NCBI GenBank assembly: GCA_003519585.1
Contig: DOWL01000209.1
Location: 1 to 10,532 of the forward strand
DNA length: 10,532 nucleotides
Direction of reading: 5' to 3'
Source: Nocardioides sp.
GTDB taxonomy: Bacteria > Actinomycetota > Actinomycetes > Propionibacteriales > Nocardioidaceae
This document shows, piece by piece, positions 6,683 through 10,532 of the stretch (its first letter is position 1; each line of letters begins with the position of its first letter). The position numbers and the translations under genes were made by a program. The notes beneath the pieces are model-generated. The model did no database searches, was not told the DNA's origin, and worked only from the letters and a program-made list of their open reading frames with translations.

Positions 6683-7666
6683 ATGGCGATGACGGCGCAG
6701 GTGAAGTCCGAACTGGCCAGCACCCAGATCACCAAGACCTGTTGCCGTAAGGCCGAAGTGGCCTCGATGCTCCGCTTCGCCGGCGGCCTGCACATCGTCA
6801 ACGGCAAGATCGTCGTGGAGGCCGAACTCGACACCGGAGCTGCCGCGCGCCGGCTGCGCACCGACGTGTCCGAGGTCTATGGCCACGAGTCCGACGTCGT
6901 CATGGTGCAGGGCAACGGCATCCGCAAGGGCAGCCGCTACATCGTGCGGGTCAGCAAGCAGGGTGAGGCCCTGGCCCGGCAGACCGGGCTGCTCGACCAG
7001 CGCGGCCGCCCGGTGCGTGGCCTGCCCCCTGCGGTCGTCTCCGGCGGCGGATGCGATGCGGTCGCGGCCTGGCGAGGTGCGTTCCTGGCCCACGGCTCGC
7101 TCACCGAGCCCGGCCGGTCGTCCTCGCTCGAGGTGACCTGTCCCGGCCCCGAGGCGGCGCTGGCCCTGGTCGGAGTCGCCCGCCGGCTCGGCATCCAGGC
7201 CAAGGCCCGCGAGGTGCGCGGCGTGGACCGGGTGGTGATGCGCGACGGCGACGCCATCGGCCAACTGCTCACCCGGCTGGGGGCCCACGAGTCGCTGATG
7301 GCCTGGGAGGAGCGCCGGATGCGGCGCGAGGTCCGAGCCACGGCCAACCGGCTGGCCAACTTCGACGACGCAAACCTGCGCCGCTCCGCGCGAGCCGCGG
7401 TGGCCGCCGGTGCCCGGGTCGAGCGGGCGATGGAGATCTTGGGTGACGACGTCCCCGACCATCTCAAGATGGCCGGCGACCTGAGGCTCGAGCACAAGCA
7501 GGCCTCGCTCGAGGAGTTGGGGCAACTCCACGACCCGGTGCTGACCAAGGACGCCATTGCCGGCCGGATCCGGCGGCTGCTGGCGATGGCCGACAAGCGC
7601 GCCGAGGAGCTCGGCATCCCTGACACCGAGGCGTCGCTGACTCCCGAAATGCTCGCGGACGACTGA
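6683..7666 (+). CDS. whiA: WhiA DNA-binding developmental and cell-division regulator
   Basis: WhiA is found across Gram-positive bacteria; in Streptomyces it acts with WhiB to trigger sporulation septation, and in Bacillus it affects division and chromosome segregation. The 327-residue protein has the full family layout: an N-terminal region with [20 protein letters not shown] (19-38), a degenerate LAGLIDADG-type domain with [16 protein letters not shown] (128-143) and [11 protein letters not shown] (149-159), and a C-terminal helix-turn-helix DNA-binding domain with [18 protein letters not shown] (268-285) and [12 protein letters not shown] (288-299). The endonuclease fold is known to have lost nuclease activity in this family. 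The ATG at 6683 is preceded at eight bases by GAGG. It follows yvcK by 25 bases and is probably co-transcribed with uvrC, rapZ and yvcK. Whether this organism sporulates cannot be judged from the window; non-sporulating actinobacteria also carry whiA. Confidence 0.95.
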   Translation: MAMTAQVKSELASTQITKTCCRKAEVASMLRFAGGLHIVNGKIVVEAELDTGAAARRLRTDVSEVYGHESDVVMVQGNGIRKGSRYIVRVSKQGEALARQTGLLDQRGRPVRGLPPAVVSGGGCDAVAAWRGAFLAHGSLTEPGRSSSLEVTCPGPEAALALVGVARRLGIQAKAREVRGVDRVVMRDGDAIGQLLTRLGAHESLMAWEERRMRREVRATANRLANFDDANLRRSARAAVAAGARVERAMEILGDDVPDHLKMAGDLRLEHKQASLEELGQLHDPVLTKDAIAGRIRRLLAMADKRAEELGIPDTEASLTPEMLADD

Positions 7667-7727
7667 GATCGTGCTGGTTACCGGTACGTAGATCGGACGC
7701 GGCACTGGTACATCCGCGCAGGCTCGG

Positions 7728-8788
<1,061 letters not shown>

Positions 8789-8790
8789 CG

Positions 8791-9990
8791 ATGGGTTCCT
8801 ACGACGGGCTGGGTGAGGTCAAGGGCAAGCGGGTCCTCGTCCGGTCCGACCTCAACGTGCCCCTGGACGGTGAGCGCATCACCGACGATGGGCGGATCCG
8901 GGCCAGCGTGCCGACCATCCAGGCGCTCGTCGACGCAGGTGCCCGGGTGGTGGTGACCGCGCACCTCGGCCGCCCCAAGGGCGAGCCCGAGGACCGCTAC
9001 TCGCTGCGTCCGGTCGCCGTACGCCTCGGTGAGCTGCTCGGCCACGACGTCGCGTTCGCCACCGACACGGTCGGTGACTCGGCCCGGGAGACGGTCGCCG
9101 GGCTGGCCGACGGCCAGGTCGCGGTCCTCGAGAACGTGCGGTTCAACGCCGGTGAGACCAGCAAGGACGACGCAGAGCGCGGCGCCTTTGCAGACCAGCT
9201 CGCCGAGCTGGCCGACGCCTTCGTCTCCGACGGGTTCGGGGTGGTGCACCGCAAGCAGGCCTCCGTCTACGACGTCGCCCAGCGGCTGCCGCACGCGATG
9301 GGTGGCCTGGTCTCCGCCGAACTCGAGGTCATGAAGCGGCTCACCGAGGATCCGGAGCGCCCCTACGCCGTCGTTCTCGGCGGCTCGAAGGTCTCCGACA
9401 AGCTCGGGGTGATCGACAACCTGCTCGGCCAGGCCGACACGCTGCTGATCGGCGGTGGGATGGTCTTCACCTTCCTCAAGGCCCAGGGCCACGACGTCGG
9501 CAAGAGCCTCCTCGAGGAGGACCAGCTCGACACCTGCCGCGACTACCTCCGGCGGGCGGCCGAAACGGGCGTGGAGATCGTGCTCCCCACCGACATCGTG
9601 ATCGACACCGCCTTCCCGTCGGGCGACCGTGAGCCGCAGCCGCAGGTGGTCGCCGCCGACGCGATCCCCTCAGACGCGCTGGGCCTCGACATCGGCCCCG
9701 AGTCCGCCCGCGCGTTCGCCGCCGCCGTCACCGGGGCCAAGACGGTCTTCTGGAACGGCCCGATGGGCGTCTTCGAGACGCCCGCGTTCGCCGAAGGCAC
9801 CCGGGTGGTCGCCGAGGCGCTCACGAAGGTCGACGGGCTGTCCGTGGTCGGCGGTGGCGACTCGGCCGCCGCGGTCCGCACCCTCGGCTTCGACGAGGAC
9901 GCCTTCGGTCACATCTCCACCGGCGGTGGCGCCAGCCTCGAATACCTCGAGGGCAAGGAGCTGCCCGGCATCTCCGTACTACAGGATTGA
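8791..9990 (+). CDS. pgk: Phosphoglycerate kinase
   Basis: Phosphoglycerate kinase transfers the acyl phosphate of 1,3-bisphosphoglycerate to ADP, the first ATP-yielding step of glycolysis. The 399-residue protein is of normal bacterial length. It shows the signature [11 protein letters not shown] (14-24), the substrate-binding HLGRPKG (58-64), [10 protein letters not shown] (113-122), [11 protein letters not shown] (144-154), the ADP-site GGSKVSDK (197-204), WNGPMGVFE (321-329), the hinge and nucleotide loop GGGDSAAA (354-361) and STGGGASLE (376-384). DGFG replaces the DAFG common outside this phylum. The ATG follows the gap stop by two bases (TGA-cg-ATG) with no clear Shine-Dalgarno, so translation probably depends on ribosomes arriving from gap. 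Confidence 0.97.
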   Translation: MGSYDGLGEVKGKRVLVRSDLNVPLDGERITDDGRIRASVPTIQALVDAGARVVVTAHLGRPKGEPEDRYSLRPVAVRLGELLGHDVAFATDTVGDSARETVAGLADGQVAVLENVRFNAGETSKDDAERGAFADQLAELADAFVSDGFGVVHRKQASVYDVAQRLPHAMGGLVSAELEVMKRLTEDPERPYAVVLGGSKVSDKLGVIDNLLGQADTLLIGGGMVFTFLKAQGHDVGKSLLEEDQLDTCRDYLRRAAETGVEIVLPTDIVIDTAFPSGDREPQPQVVAADAIPSDALGLDIGPESARAFAAAVTGAKTVFWNGPMGVFETPAFAEGTRVVAEALTKVDGLSVVGGGDSAAAVRTLGFDEDAFGHISTGGGASLEYLEGKELPGISVLQD

Positions 9991-9994
9991 GGGC

Positions 9995-10532
9995 ATGGCC
10001 GCGTCTCGCATCCCGCTCATGGCGGGCAACTGGAAGTCCAACCTCAACCACCAGGAGGCGGTGGTCCTCGTCCAGAAACTGGCATGGACCCTCGACGACA
10101 AGAAGCACGACTACGGTCGCGTCGAGGTCGTCGTGCTGCCGCCGTACACCGACATCCGCTCGGTGCAGACCCTCGTGGACGGCGACCGGCTGCAGATCCG
10201 GTACGGCGCGCAGGACGTCTCCGAACACGACGGCGGCGCCTATACCGGCGAGATCTCCGCGGCGATGCTGGCCAAGCTCGGCTGCTCCTATGTCGTTGTC
10301 GGCCACAGCGAGCGGCGCGAGTACCACCAGGAGAGCGACGAACTGGTCAACACGAAGGCGCACAAGGCGCTCGACGGCGGCATGACGCCGATCGTGTGCG
10401 TCGGCGAGGGTCTCGAGGTCCGGCAGGCCGGCGAGCACGTCCCGCACTGCATGTCGCAGGTCGAGGGCTCGCTGGCCGGGTTCAAGCCGGAGCAGGTCGC
10501 TGCGCTGGTCATCGCCTACGAGCCGGTCTGGG
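9995..10532 (+). CDS. tpiA: Triosephosphate isomerase, 5' part (cut by the window edge)
   Basis: Triosephosphate isomerase interconverts dihydroxyacetone phosphate and glyceraldehyde 3-phosphate, which feeds gap. The window holds 179 complete codons of a protein usually near 250-260 residues; the frame is open at the end. Visible sites are GNWKSN (11-16) with catalytic Lys14, [17 protein letters not shown] (70-86), GHSERR (103-108) with catalytic His104, TPIVCVGE (131-138), and AYEPVW (174-179) with catalytic Glu176. The mobile loop 6 that follows lies outside. Position 15 is Ser where NWKMN is commonest. The ATG lies five bases after the pgk stop (spacer ggca at 9991-9994), and AGGA (9983-9986) gives a ribosome site at eight bases inside the end of pgk. 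It is tightly linked to pgk and so in the same operon. Confidence 0.96.
   Translation, partial: MAASRIPLMAGNWKSNLNHQEAVVLVQKLAWTLDDKKHDYGRVEVVVLPPYTDIRSVQTLVDGDRLQIRYGAQDVSEHDGGAYTGEISAAMLAKLGCSYVVVGHSERREYHQESDELVNTKAHKALDGGMTPIVCVGEGLEVRQAGEHVPHCMSQVEGSLAGFKPEQVAALVIAYEPVW

Noticed and set aside
7679..7686. taccggta palindrome upstream of gap as a regulator site
   Set aside because: Eight bases alone are expected by chance, and it matches no operator I can name.

Overview
The window is high-GC DNA with strongly G/C-ending codons, GTG starts, a GC-rich hairpin terminator without a T-tract, and the gene order uvrC-rapZ-yvcK-whiA-gap-pgk-tpiA. That order is typical of Actinomycetota. Protein wording and the lysine/alanine-rich tail on UvrA suggest a member of the Nocardioides group, but this placement is an inference from memory of the families, not a database result.

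Layout. Positions 1-303 hold the 3' end of uvrA, which ends in a histone-H1-like KAPAK repeat tail. A small Rieske 2Fe-2S lipoprotein (341-829) follows on the same strand. A strong hairpin at 843-873 separates it from a convergent, minus-strand secreted protein with calcium-binding aspartate repeats (891-1268). A minus-strand TTC38-type tetratricopeptide protein (1422-2717) comes next; its stop codon lies in a four-copy 10-bp tandem repeat. A short divergent promoter region (2718-2796) separates it from the plus-strand block.

The plus-strand block is uvrC (2797-4800), rapZ (4797-5678), yvcK/cofD-like (5689-6657), whiA (6683-7666), then, after a 111-bp gap with its own promoter and ribosome site, gap (7778-8788), pgk (8791-9990) and tpiA (9995 to the window edge). 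The first four genes are overlapped or closely spaced and look co-transcribed. They join nucleotide excision repair, a P-loop nucleotide/RNA-binding regulator, a central-carbon/cell-wall regulator and the sporulation/division regulator WhiA. The last three encode consecutive lower-glycolysis enzymes and probably form a second unit.

I see no CRISPR array, tRNA, rRNA, insertion sequence or prophage gene. The window is mostly a conserved chromosomal core, and I do not see an obviously new multi-gene system. The observations most worth checking are small-scale: a RecA-NDp/PafBC-like promoter at a leaderless uvrC start, a hairpin that would hide the whiA ribosome site until yvcK translation opens it, the H1-like tail on UvrA, and the repeat-borne stop codon of the TTC38-family gene.
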